Assembly (NCBI GenBank): GCA_001599755.1
Contig: BCHX01000001.1
Coordinates: forward strand, 744,001 to 808,000
Source: Gliomastix tumulicola
Lineage: Eukaryota > Ascomycota > Sordariomycetes > Hypocreales > Bionectriaceae
Length of the DNA stretch: 64,000 nt
Direction of reading: 5' to 3'
Shown here: positions 42,782-53,323 of the stretch, piece after piece
How the letters are laid out: every line of letters begins with the position of its first letter
Position numbering within the stretch: position 1 is the first letter of the stretch
Position numbers and translations under genes: made by a program
The notes under the pieces: model-generated
The model's input: only the letters and a program-made list of their open reading frames with translations
The model's database searches: none
What the model was told of the DNA's origin: nothing

Positions 42782-43603
42782 GTGATCTTTTCGTGGCACA
42801 GGAGGAATGATGCGACGCGACTTTTGGAGGAGAGGGGGCCAAGACTTAAGTATTTAGCCGCCGTGGCACCCCTCTCAGCCGCATCTGGGCGCGTGGCGAG
42901 GCGCAGCGAATCTGACATGATTGCCTTACCACATGGTGGCTCATATTGCCATTCCTTCCCATCTCTTCCTCCACAAACTTTCCCTTCTGCAATGAACTTG
43001 ACGAGTAGTACTGTATGCTGTATGTCCACGCAGCAGCGGTCATGTATCTCATCATACGGGGAGGGCGGCAAGAGAGCCTTCATCCGGCTGCAGGAGGAGA
43101 TCGTGCGCAACATCCAGGACGACACGCTGTTTGCTTGGGAGGCGACGGAAGAGTCGGCAGCAGAAGCTCCCTTTAGAGGTCTGTTCGCCTCGTCACCTGC
43201 TGAGTTCGCCAGTATAGGCAATCTCATTCCGTTTCACCCCAGCACCGCGGCCCCGACCAATGTCATGGGCAATGGGCGTGTTGTGCTGAGCTGCAGCATC
43301 CATGATCGGACACGGGACAGAGCCGTCGCCGGTCTGAAATGTGTCCGTGGCACAAACCTGTCCCATACCGTGGGAATCCCCATCGTTCGCATAGAAAACA
43401 ATGTCTGGCTCAGGGCCAACCCATCGTCGACAGTCAGATGTTCCCATGGACCTCACGATGAGCTCACATTTCAGCGGCATGCGGAGAAGAGAGAAGCCAA
43501 ACTGACGGCCGGTCTGTTTCGAGGGGGCCTGCGCATTGCCCCGCTGCCTCGCGGCATCAAACTTTGCAGGAGGCTCTTGACGAGAACGAAGTTTTCGTGC
43601 TAA
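42782..43603 (+). pseudogene. Decayed HET-domain gene fragment
   Basis: The open frame has no ATG near its beginning but contains YGEGGKRAFIRLQEEIVRN then DTLFAWEA and, after a gap, GLFASSPAEFASIGNLIPF. This is the well-known segment that follows the HET domain in HET-E-like proteins. Just upstream, in another frame, DNA reads a stop, then YCMLYVHAAAVMYLI, the counterpart of the expected AYCLLGIFDVNMPLLYGEGG. So the gene is interrupted by a frame shift and a stop and lacks the HET domain proper. The rest (to TKFSC) is the degenerate C-terminal part. It lies between two intact HET genes. Confidence 0.75.
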
Positions 43604-44226
43604 GCGCCTGTGTTTCGGTAAACAACATGTTCAAAACGGAGACGTACAATCGGTATTCTCTCTATCAACTTGCATATGTATTCGGCTTGATGACCTTCAC
43701 AATATTTTATATCTTCTTTACCAAAAAGGCTTAGGATGGGATATCAATTAATGCAATGGTCGGCGTTGGGATTGTTCTGGGCTTAGCTGGCACATCAGAA
43801 AAGCTCGACCGAGCGATATTGAAAGCGCAAGACATTTTGAAGCCGTTATGGCTGTTTTTAAAGACCTAATTGTCAACCTCACTTCTCCCTCGCCGGGTGG
43901 CCCACTACCTGGATGCCTTGCATTTGTCCCGAGAACTTGGATGTGCCTGGGGGGCCATTTCAGGCGCCCTCCGCCGCTGCAGCTTGGGCTGCAGAATTGC
44001 ACTTTCAGCCCAGACCTGGCGCATATGAACGCCAATGAGACCTGACAGCGGTCGCCTTTCGACTGCTATTATTAGCTCCCAGGCAATGGTACGCATTGCT
44101 TATATACTCACCATAAGCCCGGCAACCCCTCTTCACATTTTCTCTTTCCATACCTACCATGAGGTCCTTCACCCGCAGTAAGCACATTTTACTGCCCAGT
44201 GCGCCAGTGTTAGAGAGGCACAAGCC
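43604..44226. other. Intergenic region
   Basis: 5' flank of the second HET gene, with a TATATA motif near 44100. No further gene. Confidence 0.45.
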
Positions 44227-46500
44227 ATGCCATCCATCTACGAACCCATCGACACAAACAGATACGAGATCAGAATCCTGCATCTAGACCCGGCTCCGGA
44301 CGATGGCATTATTTCTGGCACACTCATCAAAGTGAGCTTGCTGACAACGCCAACGTACCATGCCTTGTCGTACTGCTGGGGGGATGAGTCGGTCACGAAA
44401 AATGCCACCTTGAACAATATCGACGTACCAATCACCGTCAGCCTCGATTCGGCTCTGCGATACTGTCGACGACATGGGTTGGACCGAGTCTGGGCGGATG
44501 CAATCTGCATCAATCAGTCAGACCTGACGGAGAAGAGCCTGCAAGTCCGCAACATGAAGCAGATCTACTACCATGCGACCAAGACCATTGCATGGCTCGG
44601 GGATCGCCAAGACGACGGAGCCGAACCGAGCTTGAAGTTTCTCAATCTCATGCGTGGCGGTCACGCTGTGCTCTCGTCGAATGCTTCTGTCTCGCATTCC
44701 CCCCAATGCCGTCTGGTCTTGGATAGCGTAGAATCAAACAGCAATGACGACGGTGACATCAACAACGTCCCTCTCCAAGTCATCTCTAGTCCTGCATCTC
44801 AACCAACCGACGCAGCAGAGAGGTGCCTCTCTTGCATCACCGGGAGCTTCTTCCGGGGCCTCGTGAGCCTTTTCGAGCGGCCCTACTGGAAGCGCCGCTG
44901 GATTATCCAAGAGATGGCTGTGTCTCTACAGGTGGATATTGTCTGCGGAGACACCACTATCAGCATGGGCAGCTTGGAAGAAGCCTTGAACCTGTGTCGC
45001 CAGTCGAGGTACTGGCATGCACGTAACAACGCCTCTTCTTCCCATTATGCAACGTTGGTGGACTTGCAAAGGCAATACCTTCGCAAATCCATGTCTATTT
45101 CGGATGCCATAGCAGCTACGTCGGAATTTCTCTCCAAAGACCCGCTAGATGTGATTTTCGCGGTGGTCGGCATTGCGTTTGACGGACCAGCGTTGGTACC
45201 CTTGCCGAGCTACCAGGTGTCCCTGCATCATCTGGCCATCACCTTTACCCGGGCGGTCCTTCGAGAATACGGCTGCTTTGATATAATTTGGAACCACCTT
45301 CAGCCGAAGACTGAACCCTCGTCCGCTCTCCCCAGCTGGGTTCCGGACTGGTTCTCGGGAGCGTATCCGCACAGTGATTTCTCAACCACTAAGCTCAGCC
45401 AGTTTCTATCGGTTCCCTATCGACTGCAAAGCCTCGAGGGGCCCTCTCCTGTGCTCCGTCTTCAAGGAACGAATCTCGGTACCGTCACTGCAATATCACG
45501 GTCTCTGCAAGACCAGCTGGGAGATTCTCCCAACCTGGAGGGCAATTCCGGGTCCGATAATGTTCGGAATTACTATAACAGTCGACTCTATACAAGAGGG
45601 GCAATTTTTGAATGCCTCTTCCCAAGGAGTCCTGCTGTTCAGACCGACTTTTCCGGCGGCGAATTTAGCTCGGTGCCGTGGCGTGCGAGATGGAAGAGAT
45701 CGTGGAGCAAATCAACGGGCAACCTTTTCGGTTCTTCATCCTACCGTGATCGCATTTCATGGCTCCAAGACTACCTCGAGATGCATTTCGATGCTCGCGA
45801 GAGCGCGGATACCGACAGGGAGCTTGAAGAGATACGTCGGAGTCTAGCTCAGTGGCTTCAAGCCAACCAGGCTTTCCGGCTTGGGGGAAAGCCCATTGGA
45901 CGGTGGTTGGGGGCAGCACCCGGGGCACCCCGGAAATTTGCCCGCATCGTCTTTTCCAAGCACACTTGGCCTCACCGGCTCATGGGACTCCTTGCTGGCG
46001 TAGGCATACTCTTGTGTATCCTCTTTCCTGTCTTTGGCGTATCTAGCGTTGCAATACTCCCTCTGGCCTGGCTCTCACTCTGGAGCGGAATCTTCACGTT
46101 GATTCATAGCATAGGCCATCGGTCTCATACCAAGTACGTCCAAGAAGTCAAGGGATATATGGGGAGCTGGGCATGGGAGTCAAAAAGACTCTTAGTCACT
46201 GGTAGAGGGATGGTGGCAGCGTCCTCCTTCCCTGTCCGATTGGATGACAAGATCTGTCTCCTGGCCGGCTGCACCGGCGCGGTCATCCTTCGCAAGATTC
46301 CTGGCAGCAGCCCACAGTACAAGATAGTAGGGCAAGCATATATCCATCTGAGTTGGACAGATTGCCGACTACTAGAGGGATTTATATCAAGAGCAGGCAC
46401 GGTAGCGGGCGGAGATCTGGATGCTGTGTCGGCCCGGTATAACGCTGCAATCGCTCGTTACCAAAGCGAGCCTTGGTGGCATGAGTTCACTATCGTTTGA
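44227..46500 (+). CDS. HET-domain protein with C-terminal membrane hairpin
   Basis: Intronless, 757 residues. The HET domain starts near residue 44: YHALSYCWGDES, VWADAICINQSDLTEKSLQV, ATKTIAWLGD, then WKRRWIIQEMAVSL. The C-terminal third contains two adjacent hydrophobic helices at about residues 583-604 (LMGLLAGVGILLCILFPVFG) and 606-630, which most HET proteins lack, so this one is probably membrane-anchored. A VSLQVDIVCGD block and DPLDVIFAVVGIAFDGPAL follow the HET domain as usual. The tail keeps LDDKICLLAGCTGAVILRKI, the standard HET-protein ending with a GD-like core. Its 3' end faces that of the next HET gene. Confidence 0.88.
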   Translation: MPSIYEPIDTNRYEIRILHLDPAPDDGIISGTLIKVSLLTTPTYHALSYCWGDESVTKNATLNNIDVPITVSLDSALRYCRRHGLDRVWADAICINQSDLTEKSLQVRNMKQIYYHATKTIAWLGDRQDDGAEPSLKFLNLMRGGHAVLSSNASVSHSPQCRLVLDSVESNSNDDGDINNVPLQVISSPASQPTDAAERCLSCITGSFFRGLVSLFERPYWKRRWIIQEMAVSLQVDIVCGDTTISMGSLEEALNLCRQSRYWHARNNASSSHYATLVDLQRQYLRKSMSISDAIAATSEFLSKDPLDVIFAVVGIAFDGPALVPLPSYQVSLHHLAITFTRAVLREYGCFDIIWNHLQPKTEPSSALPSWVPDWFSGAYPHSDFSTTKLSQFLSVPYRLQSLEGPSPVLRLQGTNLGTVTAISRSLQDQLGDSPNLEGNSGSDNVRNYYNSRLYTRGAIFECLFPRSPAVQTDFSGGEFSSVPWRARWKRSWSKSTGNLFGSSSYRDRISWLQDYLEMHFDARESADTDRELEEIRRSLAQWLQANQAFRLGGKPIGRWLGAAPGAPRKFARIVFSKHTWPHRLMGLLAGVGILLCILFPVFGVSSVAILPLAWLSLWSGIFTLIHSIGHRSHTKYVQEVKGYMGSWAWESKRLLVTGRGMVAASSFPVRLDDKICLLAGCTGAVILRKIPGSSPQYKIVGQAYIHLSWTDCRLLEGFISRAGTVAGGDLDAVSARYNAAIARYQSEPWWHEFTIV

Positions 46501-46859
46501 TAAGTCAGATATTGAAGGGAGAGAAATTTACCTCATAGACTCTACTATTGATCCTCGAAAAGGGCGCGAATCCCAAATAAAGTGATACATTCCCATGAAG
46601 ATCACAATGTCTGGGCTCTGTGTTTTCTGATCTCCTGCCAAGAGTCGGTACAGAGAGCAGAAGCTACTGACGTCTCTAAAGAGGCATAGCATAGGGCTCG
46701 CCAGATGCTCATTGAGCGAGGGGGCAAGACAAGATTGCTTAGGTCCGAACAGCGTTGGACAGCTTCTCTACTTGGTCTTCACGGACGCTCAGGCCTCACA
46801 CCTGCTACAGCGAATGGAGCAGGCGGAACGGGAGAGACTAGCAGCTAACACGTGTCCTA

Positions 46860-49010
46860 TCAAGCTAATAATACCTCCTTCCATTGCGGGCCAGGTCCAA
46901 GGGTGCGGCCTAAAGAACTCAGGGAAATGACACCAAGACCGCGCCTCTCAGCCACGCCGTGATTCCATTCGAGACACATGACATGGCAGGCATTATCGTA
47001 AGCGCCGAACTCCCACCTATCAGATATCCTGTTCCAGTCCCAGCTGTCGACGAGGGAGAGCAAGGCAAACTCGCACACTGGGTTGGTCTGGAAAAATACA
47101 GAGTCTTCGAGCCCATCCATAAAGAGATATCCGCATGGCTGTCCATCAGAGCCCATGAGTCTTGCTCCGCCCGTGAGTGGGTTCGGCTCTGTAATCGCGT
47201 AGAAGCATGTCGCAGTCCAAAATTGCAAAATCGCATATTTTGGAAGCTGGACAGAGTCGGGCAGTGTCTCAGAGGGGACTGTCTGGCACTGTCCATGCCA
47301 GTTGCATTGCCGCCTGAAGGGGAACCGCTGTCGTCTTCCACCGTACCCAAACTCAGGGCCCGGGGTTGACATGCGTTGGCGGCTGCTCGGATCCCAGACC
47401 GGAGAATGTCTCTGTGACGGGATCCTCTTGTACCACACAATCCAAGTTGACTGCTTGAACCAGTCTGCTACTCTCTCATCGTCTTTCTCGAAAACCTCCA
47501 GGAATCTCACGCCACCTGCCCATCCGGACCAAGAGTATGAAGGGAATCCGGGCCGTCGACGGAGGGAAGGCTGCTGCTGGGATGTGAAGAGAATGAAAAG
47601 GTCGAAAGCACACGCTGGAATGCCCATGAACCAGTCCGATCTCATGATTTCGGACATGGTTCTGCCGATACCCCTCACCGCGTTCATGACGTCGCTCTGG
47701 TATGTCAAGGCCTTTTGTGTGTACTCCTCCATCACACTGACGTACATTTTCGGGATAGTCATCCGTCCAGATTTGGCCGCAGTGAAATAGTTGACCAATC
47801 TGTCTCCAAGATTGAAGGGCCAAGTTGATGACAGGGAGTCTAGACAGCTTTCTGAGAACATTGTATTTTGACAGTGAAAGAAGACTTCATCCTCGACAAA
47901 GTACAAAGCTCGACTCGACAATAGACGTTCCTGATAACTGCAATACAGGTATGATCAAGTCAGCGTCTGCAGGTCCGTCCGTCCCAATCTTGAATATAGG
48001 AGCACTTACGTCCAAGCTCTGGAGTTGTAGGCCGTTGAAAGCAGGCGATCGTTTAAACTAGCATAGACCGCCATGGTCAAGTTAGGTCGTATCGGTAATT
48101 GGTACTGTTGGGATACACGAGTATTGTGAATACCGGAAAGCCCAGCATTCGCATCGTGCCCACCAGCTGCGACGATTGTGAAGATGGACGTTTTGTAGAT
48201 GAGGTCCATCACTGCAACACCATTTTGGACGTCTGTTGGGTCGTTCTGCACCAGACAGAGCGAATCAACCCACAGATACTTCTCGCCCAGTCCCCGCACC
48301 AGCTCGATGGCGTCCTTGATAGTTCTGGGCATCGAGTGCCATGCTTCTTGTATGGAACCAGGCCTTGAGAGATATTCTCGATTTGACTGCGTCAGCCGAG
48401 CATTGAACGCCGAGCCCCAGACGTAGCTGAGAGTGACGTATCTGCAGATCCGCTCAGCCGTGACCAGTCGCATACTTTGGACATCTACCAAACGGAGGCA
48501 CTGTAGCCCGGGGAATATCGAGCTGATGGGTTTCTGAGCAATGATCTGACTGCTGCAGCAGGAGTCATGAAGATTGTCACAGAAATCAAGCCATCCACGA
48601 ACCCGGCGCAGATCGAGGTGCGGGGGACGGGTTGGAAGGAGGAAATGGGAATCATGCGGCGGGAGCTGTTCATGAGACTGATGAACAAAAGATATGACGA
48701 TTCCACGCGAAGTACCGCCCCCTGAAAAGCATAGCCTGAACCCGGGCGGCGTTGGGTCGTCCATCCACCAGAGACCGACGTCCTTGTCGCCCGATAGATA
48801 CAAGCGGTTGGCTCGTTCAAACTCATGAGCACCATAAGCAACCAGCCTGCAGAACGTACAACTGCTCTGTCTGACTCTGCCTAGACGGCCTAGCCATACC
48901 GGCTTGAAAGGGTGGATATATGTCTCTGGGCCGAAAGGGGGTGCAACCGGGTTAATTGGTAGAGCTGCACAGGTAGGACACAGAAGAGATCCAGACATGT
49001 CGAACATCAT
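46860..49010 (-). CDS. HET-domain protein, 692 residues
   Basis: Exons complement 48010-49010 and 46860-47937; intron GTAAGT to TTGCAG, phase 2; the join gives RAWTYQERLLSSRALYF, the universally conserved (R/G)-W-T-x-Q-E-x-L-L block. The N-terminal part has CPTCAALPINP and CTFCRL, a Cys-bearing pre-domain seen in this HET subtype. HET blocks are YVTLSYVWGS (residue 191), then KYLWVDSLCLVQND (about 262), then YKTSIFTIVAAGG. The C-terminal half ends without a TM helix. The presence of the subtype-typical order supports a functional gene. Minus strand, convergent with the preceding HET gene. Confidence 0.9.
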
Positions 49011-49546
49011 TGGGCGGCATTAAGACCTCATTGGCATAGTTGTGATTTGTGGTCGTAGTGGCGAGATGGTTGTCAGGACCCTGACGTGTGCTGGATGCGC
49101 TGGGCTCTTATCCCAGGAATTTGGAGGTAGCGAGTGGGCGCAGCAAAATAAGGCAACGAGGGGGCGCAGCCGGTGGAGGCGAAGCAGGCCAGACGCTTAA
49201 CCTCATTGTATGGAGGTGAGGAGTGCCTCGGAGGGGTCCGGGCATGATTTGTTCCAATCATCGTGACACATCGATGTCCACTGACCCCTCTTTGATAGGA
49301 GCAGAGGAAGCCATACATCGGGTGCAGAGTATAAGACATTTTGGCGAGCAAAAATCTGAGTATATTCAGGACAGAATATCTCTCATTGTCTTCTCCTTCA
49401 CGATAGTCGAGAATGCCCGCTGAGCTGTCAGAAGCCGTGTATGCCCTACTGGGGTTGTCTGACACCAGAGGATCTTACCTAAGACTGTGAAATGCGACTA
49501 TAAGCTACCCAAGTCTTGAAGCTTCTTATTTAAAAATTGCCAAGTG
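49011..49546. other. Intergenic region
   Basis: 5' flank of the minus-strand HET gene and 3' flank of the hydrolase gene. Nothing else supported. Confidence 0.45.
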
Positions 49547-50680
49547 TTAAACACATTTGCCTTCAGCCAACACAAGCTCCAGGACCTCATTCATATAGTC
49601 CAAAATCGAAAGCTGCCGCTCGGACTGGTTCATCGTCCCGGCGATGGCGAGATCCAGCTCTGGTAGATAGTATATCCAACCTCCAAACCCGCCGCGATGA
49701 GTCCATGCATCGTACCCAAACAGATTCTCGTAGTACCAGCCACAGCCGTAACCGTCACCGTCGCCAGGTGCACCTGCCGACGGGACGATGGTGTACACCA
49801 TATCCATGCCTTCTTTGCCCAGCAGACAGCCTCGGTGAAATGTCCTGGCGAACTTGATCAGGTCCTCGGCGCTGCTCACAAGTCCCGCCCCACCGTAGTT
49901 GAGCCACGCGCCATTGGCATCCGTCCCGTCGAAGTCGCCAAGGTAGTTGCCTGCCCGCAGCGGGATGCCGGAGGGATGATCCTCGTAGATTTCCCAGTAT
50001 GTAGATGACATGCCCAGACGCTCCATCTGAGCCGCTTCGCGGACCGCTGCAGCCATTGTGGAGTTGGTTACATGCTCGATGAGCAGGCCCAGGTAATTGT
50101 AGCCCGTATTACTATACGCAAACCCGTGACCAGGCAAGCCGACAGCAGGTGCGTTCTCAGCAAACCATTCGAGTGTCTCTGGTAATGAGATCTGCCTATC
50201 AAGCTGGGTTAAAGCATATCCGAGCCACTTGTTCCAGCTTGGATTCCCTATACCAGCCGTATGGTGCAGGAGCATCCACGGTGTGATCTCATGCGCCTGT
50301 TCTCCCACTTGCTTTTCAAGAACAGCGATGCCCCAGTCGGGGAGATAGTCGAATACGGATGCATTGACATCGACAACGCCCTCCTCGACGAGCTTCAGCA
50401 CCGCCAGGGCCGTGAAGGGCTTCGTCACGCTCGCGACCCGGCTTGGTGTCTCGATGACGAGCGGAGGGTGGGCAGTGAAGTTGGGACTGTTCCAAACGCC
50501 CTTGCAGCGGAGGTTGCCGCACTTGGGCGACCACATTGACCATTGGAAGCCGGGGATTTCGGGGGCCGCTTCCATCCATCGGGGGGCGAGGTCGTTGAAC
50601 CATGCCGGGCACCACGAGTTCGCAGAGGCCACGACCTGCGATGTAGCCAGAAGAGCTTCGAGTTTCATGATCGGAAACAT
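49547..50680 (-). CDS. Beta-lactamase/penicillin-binding-like serine hydrolase, probably secreted
   Basis: Intronless from the ATG at 50680 (the frame extends further upstream only with non-ATG codons), 377 residues. The three class C beta-lactamase-fold motifs are all present: SVTK at residues 84-87 (catalytic Ser84, Lys87), YSN at 189-191 and HRGG at 328-331. The N-terminus MFPIMKLEALLATSQVVASA resembles a signal peptide and several Cys and N-glycosylation sequons fit a secreted enzyme. Fungal members of this family act as esterases, peptidases or secondary-metabolite transesterases; antibiotic hydrolysis cannot be assumed. It is the only non-HET gene inside the HET island. Confidence 0.85.
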   Translation of the reverse strand: MFPIMKLEALLATSQVVASANSWCPAWFNDLAPRWMEAAPEIPGFQWSMWSPKCGNLRCKGVWNSPNFTAHPPLVIETPSRVASVTKPFTALAVLKLVEEGVVDVNASVFDYLPDWGIAVLEKQVGEQAHEITPWMLLHHTAGIGNPSWNKWLGYALTQLDRQISLPETLEWFAENAPAVGLPGHGFAYSNTGYNYLGLLIEHVTNSTMAAAVREAAQMERLGMSSTYWEIYEDHPSGIPLRAGNYLGDFDGTDANGAWLNYGGAGLVSSAEDLIKFARTFHRGCLLGKEGMDMVYTIVPSAGAPGDGDGYGCGWYYENLFGYDAWTHRGGFGGWIYYLPELDLAIAGTMNQSERQLSILDYMNEVLELVLAEGKCV

Positions 50681-51487
50681 GGTGCTCGACCCTAGCTTCA
50701 GTGGGCGAAGTCCAGATGGCGGGAATTTGAGTATCGGTATTCTGGTGCTAGACAGGTCAACATATTGGCGAGGAGTAGACTGCTCTTTATGCAATTGCCA
50801 AGTTCACTGCGCCGCAGGATATTCTACAAACCCCTCACTTTTTACCGGTTTCTCGGCCCGTCGTGACTTATAAAATAGCCGCCAGGCAGGAGTATTGACG
50901 AAAGATCCTTGCGGCCAATTTAATCCTCGTGAAATGGGCGATCGGTAAGAGTAATAATGTCTCTCGCTGTCGTGGGCCCCCAAAGCGGCAGCAGATGACC
51001 CCAGATGTGGCGGTTTCAACACTAGTTTCTCGACTTGAAATATGCTGTTACTCTCCTAACTGGATTTTGCAGGGGGCCGGTCTAATTACGCCTCAAAGCC
51101 GCTTTGATCTATTGCACATACAGAGGTCCAAATTGCTTGGAAGCCTTGCATAGCAAGAGGTAAATAGCTCCATTATATCTTAACCACCTGGAGACTATAG
51201 ACATACCAAGAGATAATAATAGCTTCATCAGCCTCTTTTTTCTTTTTCGGAAGGATTCTCTGGGCCGGCGGTGCTCGTGCGGGGGCTGAGGCATGCTGAC
51301 GTGGCACAGTCAGCACTTCATGCATGACGGAACATTACAACTCGATTCTTCCTCTCCGGCTGTATAAAACACCCAGTGGGATACCAGGAACTTCGCAAAG
51401 CACAATATCATCAGACGACTCTTGACTGACAAACTTCTCCGTCTCCCAAATCTCATATTCCAGGCAAGCAAGCTAAGCGCCACAGGT
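50681..51487. other. Intergenic region with a diverged repeat
   Basis: Divergent promoters of the hydrolase and the next HET gene (a TATAAAA lies at 51362). It contains one copy of a diverged repeat (51073-51205) whose partner lies beyond the HET gene at 53469-53603. Confidence 0.45.
51073..51205 (+). repeat. Diverged repeat, left copy
   Basis: Shares GCCGGTCT or ACCGGTCT, ATTGC or ATTAC, GGAAGC(C)TTGC and TATCTTA(A)CCACCTGG in order with 53469-53603, roughly 60-70% alike by eye. The two copies flank the third intact plus-strand HET gene. Confidence 0.5.
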
Positions 51488-53323
51488 ATGGAATCAGGCA
51501 CGCAGATCACTCTGCTGGAGCTGCACCCCCATCAAGACGGCAGCGCTCAAATTGAATGCGCCACCGTGATCGTGAGCCTCGCTGCCGCGCCACAGTACGA
51601 TACTCTGTCTTACGTCTGGGGGAACCCTGCCCACGGCACTGCTTCCATCACTGTCAACGGCCAGGAGAGTCATGTCACGCAGAACCTACACGCAGCACTG
51701 GTACGTCTTCGAAAACAGGACGTCTCAAGCCATCTGTGGATCGACCAGCTTTGCATCGACCAGAATAATATGGCGGAGAAAACCCGCCAGGTTCAGCTCA
51801 TGCGGGAGATATACTCGAACTGCAGCCTCTGCTACCTGTGGATGGGAGAACTACCGCCAGATGTTTCTGTGGATGAAGCACGATGGGTTCTGGCCGCCTT
51901 GGAGTATATGGGCGACTGCAACGAGGCCAAGACAGGCGGTGGTGGTAGCGTTCCCCCCCTGCCAGACATCCTAACCCGTCATTGCGAGGGTGCAGGTGTG
52001 TGGAGGGCCCTGACCAGTCTCCTGGGGGAAGACGAGTCGCGAGACGAAAGATCATGGTGGACAAGGATCTGGACCGTCCAGGAAGCTGTCCTGGTCAAGA
52101 GCGCACATTTCATGTGGGGGCCATTGTCGCTGCCGTGGACCAAGATTCACCACGCTCAGCAGTCGTGGGTGCGCGGGCACCACCTGCACATGCCCGGGCC
52201 GGTCCTCTCGCTTATCCGCCACCCCAACGCCCACTGGGGCTACTTCATGGCCGTCGTCGCCTGGCTCACCAACACGAAGCGCAGGGCGGAGAGGCCCATG
52301 CATCTCTTCTTCAAGTGGCGGAGACGCCAGGCGTCCGACCCGCGGGACAAGGTGTATGCCCTGCTGGGGCTGTGTGACCCGAAGGCCCTGCCCAAGACTG
52401 CCAAGTGCGACTACGAGCTTCCCATCGGAGACGTCCTGGTCAACCTGACGGTGGAGCTCATTCTGCACGAGAAGAGCCTCAAGCCACTGGCTGCGGACCT
52501 CAAGCCGGACGTGCCGATGCCCGGGGTGCCGAACTGGGTCTATAACGTCGCCCACTACAGCAACTACAACATGGACCTGCACCACCTCTACGGCTATGGG
52601 CACTACGAGGCTTGCAGCTACAGAACGCTCGACTTGAGCACTTTCCAAGAACGCATGGCTCGGGAACCTGGAGTTCTGCAAATACCCGGTTCCCGCGCCG
52701 ATGTCGTTGCCCATGTTGGCGAGCCGATGGTGCAGGACAAGCGCGTCGAGCCTGATCCCAGTCTCTACCGCGAATGCATCGGAAAGTGGTATGAGCTGGG
52801 CCATGCACATTGCACCAACAGGTTGACCTTCTGGGAGCACTTTTGCCGCACCATGATTGGCGATCTCATCAGGAACTCGGAGCAAGGTGTGGAGCGAAGA
52901 GCGACGATAGACGATCTTCGCGGGGTCCATGAATACTTTTCTCACGGCCGAGGGGGAGCCCTGCTGGCACGCACGATTCAGCAGACGGTTGCAAACCAGG
53001 CTTTCTTCGTCACAAAGACGGGGATGCTTGGTCTCGGGCATCCTGGCACAAGGGTTGGCGATGAGATCTGGGTGTTAAATGGGGGCAGGGTCCCGTTTAC
53101 CCTCCGACCACGGACGGTAGATCCAGAGCACAAGAAGGGGACGGGTGACGATGGAGAGTTTGGAAGCTCCTCTGGGCCTGGGAAGGACGGCCAAGATGAG
53201 AGCGACCTGGAAGAGGTCGACCTGGATTTTGAGGCAAGGTGCTACGTGCATGGCCTGATGAGTGGGCAGCTTATTTTCGGTGGCGCTGAAGTGCCGCGCC
53301 TCATGATGGTTCGAATGCACTAG
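51488..53323 (+). CDS. HET-domain protein, 611 residues
   Basis: Intronless from ATG 51488 (earlier codons of the frame are non-ATG). The HET domain begins at residue 37: YDTLSYVWGNPAHG, LWIDQLCIDQNNMAEKTRQV, SNCSLCYLWMGEL, then WWTRIWTVQEAVLV near residue 205. After it comes RDKVYALLGLCDPKALPK, the conserved post-HET block. The C-terminus has TKTGMLGLGHPGTRVGDEIW, then VLNGGRVPFTLR, the standard HET-protein GLGP-type ending, plus an acidic disordered insert (ESDLEEVDLDFEAR). It looks complete. Confidence 0.9.
   Translation: MESGTQITLLELHPHQDGSAQIECATVIVSLAAAPQYDTLSYVWGNPAHGTASITVNGQESHVTQNLHAALVRLRKQDVSSHLWIDQLCIDQNNMAEKTRQVQLMREIYSNCSLCYLWMGELPPDVSVDEARWVLAALEYMGDCNEAKTGGGGSVPPLPDILTRHCEGAGVWRALTSLLGEDESRDERSWWTRIWTVQEAVLVKSAHFMWGPLSLPWTKIHHAQQSWVRGHHLHMPGPVLSLIRHPNAHWGYFMAVVAWLTNTKRRAERPMHLFFKWRRRQASDPRDKVYALLGLCDPKALPKTAKCDYELPIGDVLVNLTVELILHEKSLKPLAADLKPDVPMPGVPNWVYNVAHYSNYNMDLHHLYGYGHYEACSYRTLDLSTFQERMAREPGVLQIPGSRADVVAHVGEPMVQDKRVEPDPSLYRECIGKWYELGHAHCTNRLTFWEHFCRTMIGDLIRNSEQGVERRATIDDLRGVHEYFSHGRGGALLARTIQQTVANQAFFVTKTGMLGLGHPGTRVGDEIWVLNGGRVPFTLRPRTVDPEHKKGTGDDGEFGSSSGPGKDGQDESDLEEVDLDFEARCYVHGLMSGQLIFGGAEVPRLMMVRMH

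Noticed and set aside
52052..53041. 329-codon minus-strand ORF
   Set aside because: Antisense shadow of the HET gene at 51488-53323.
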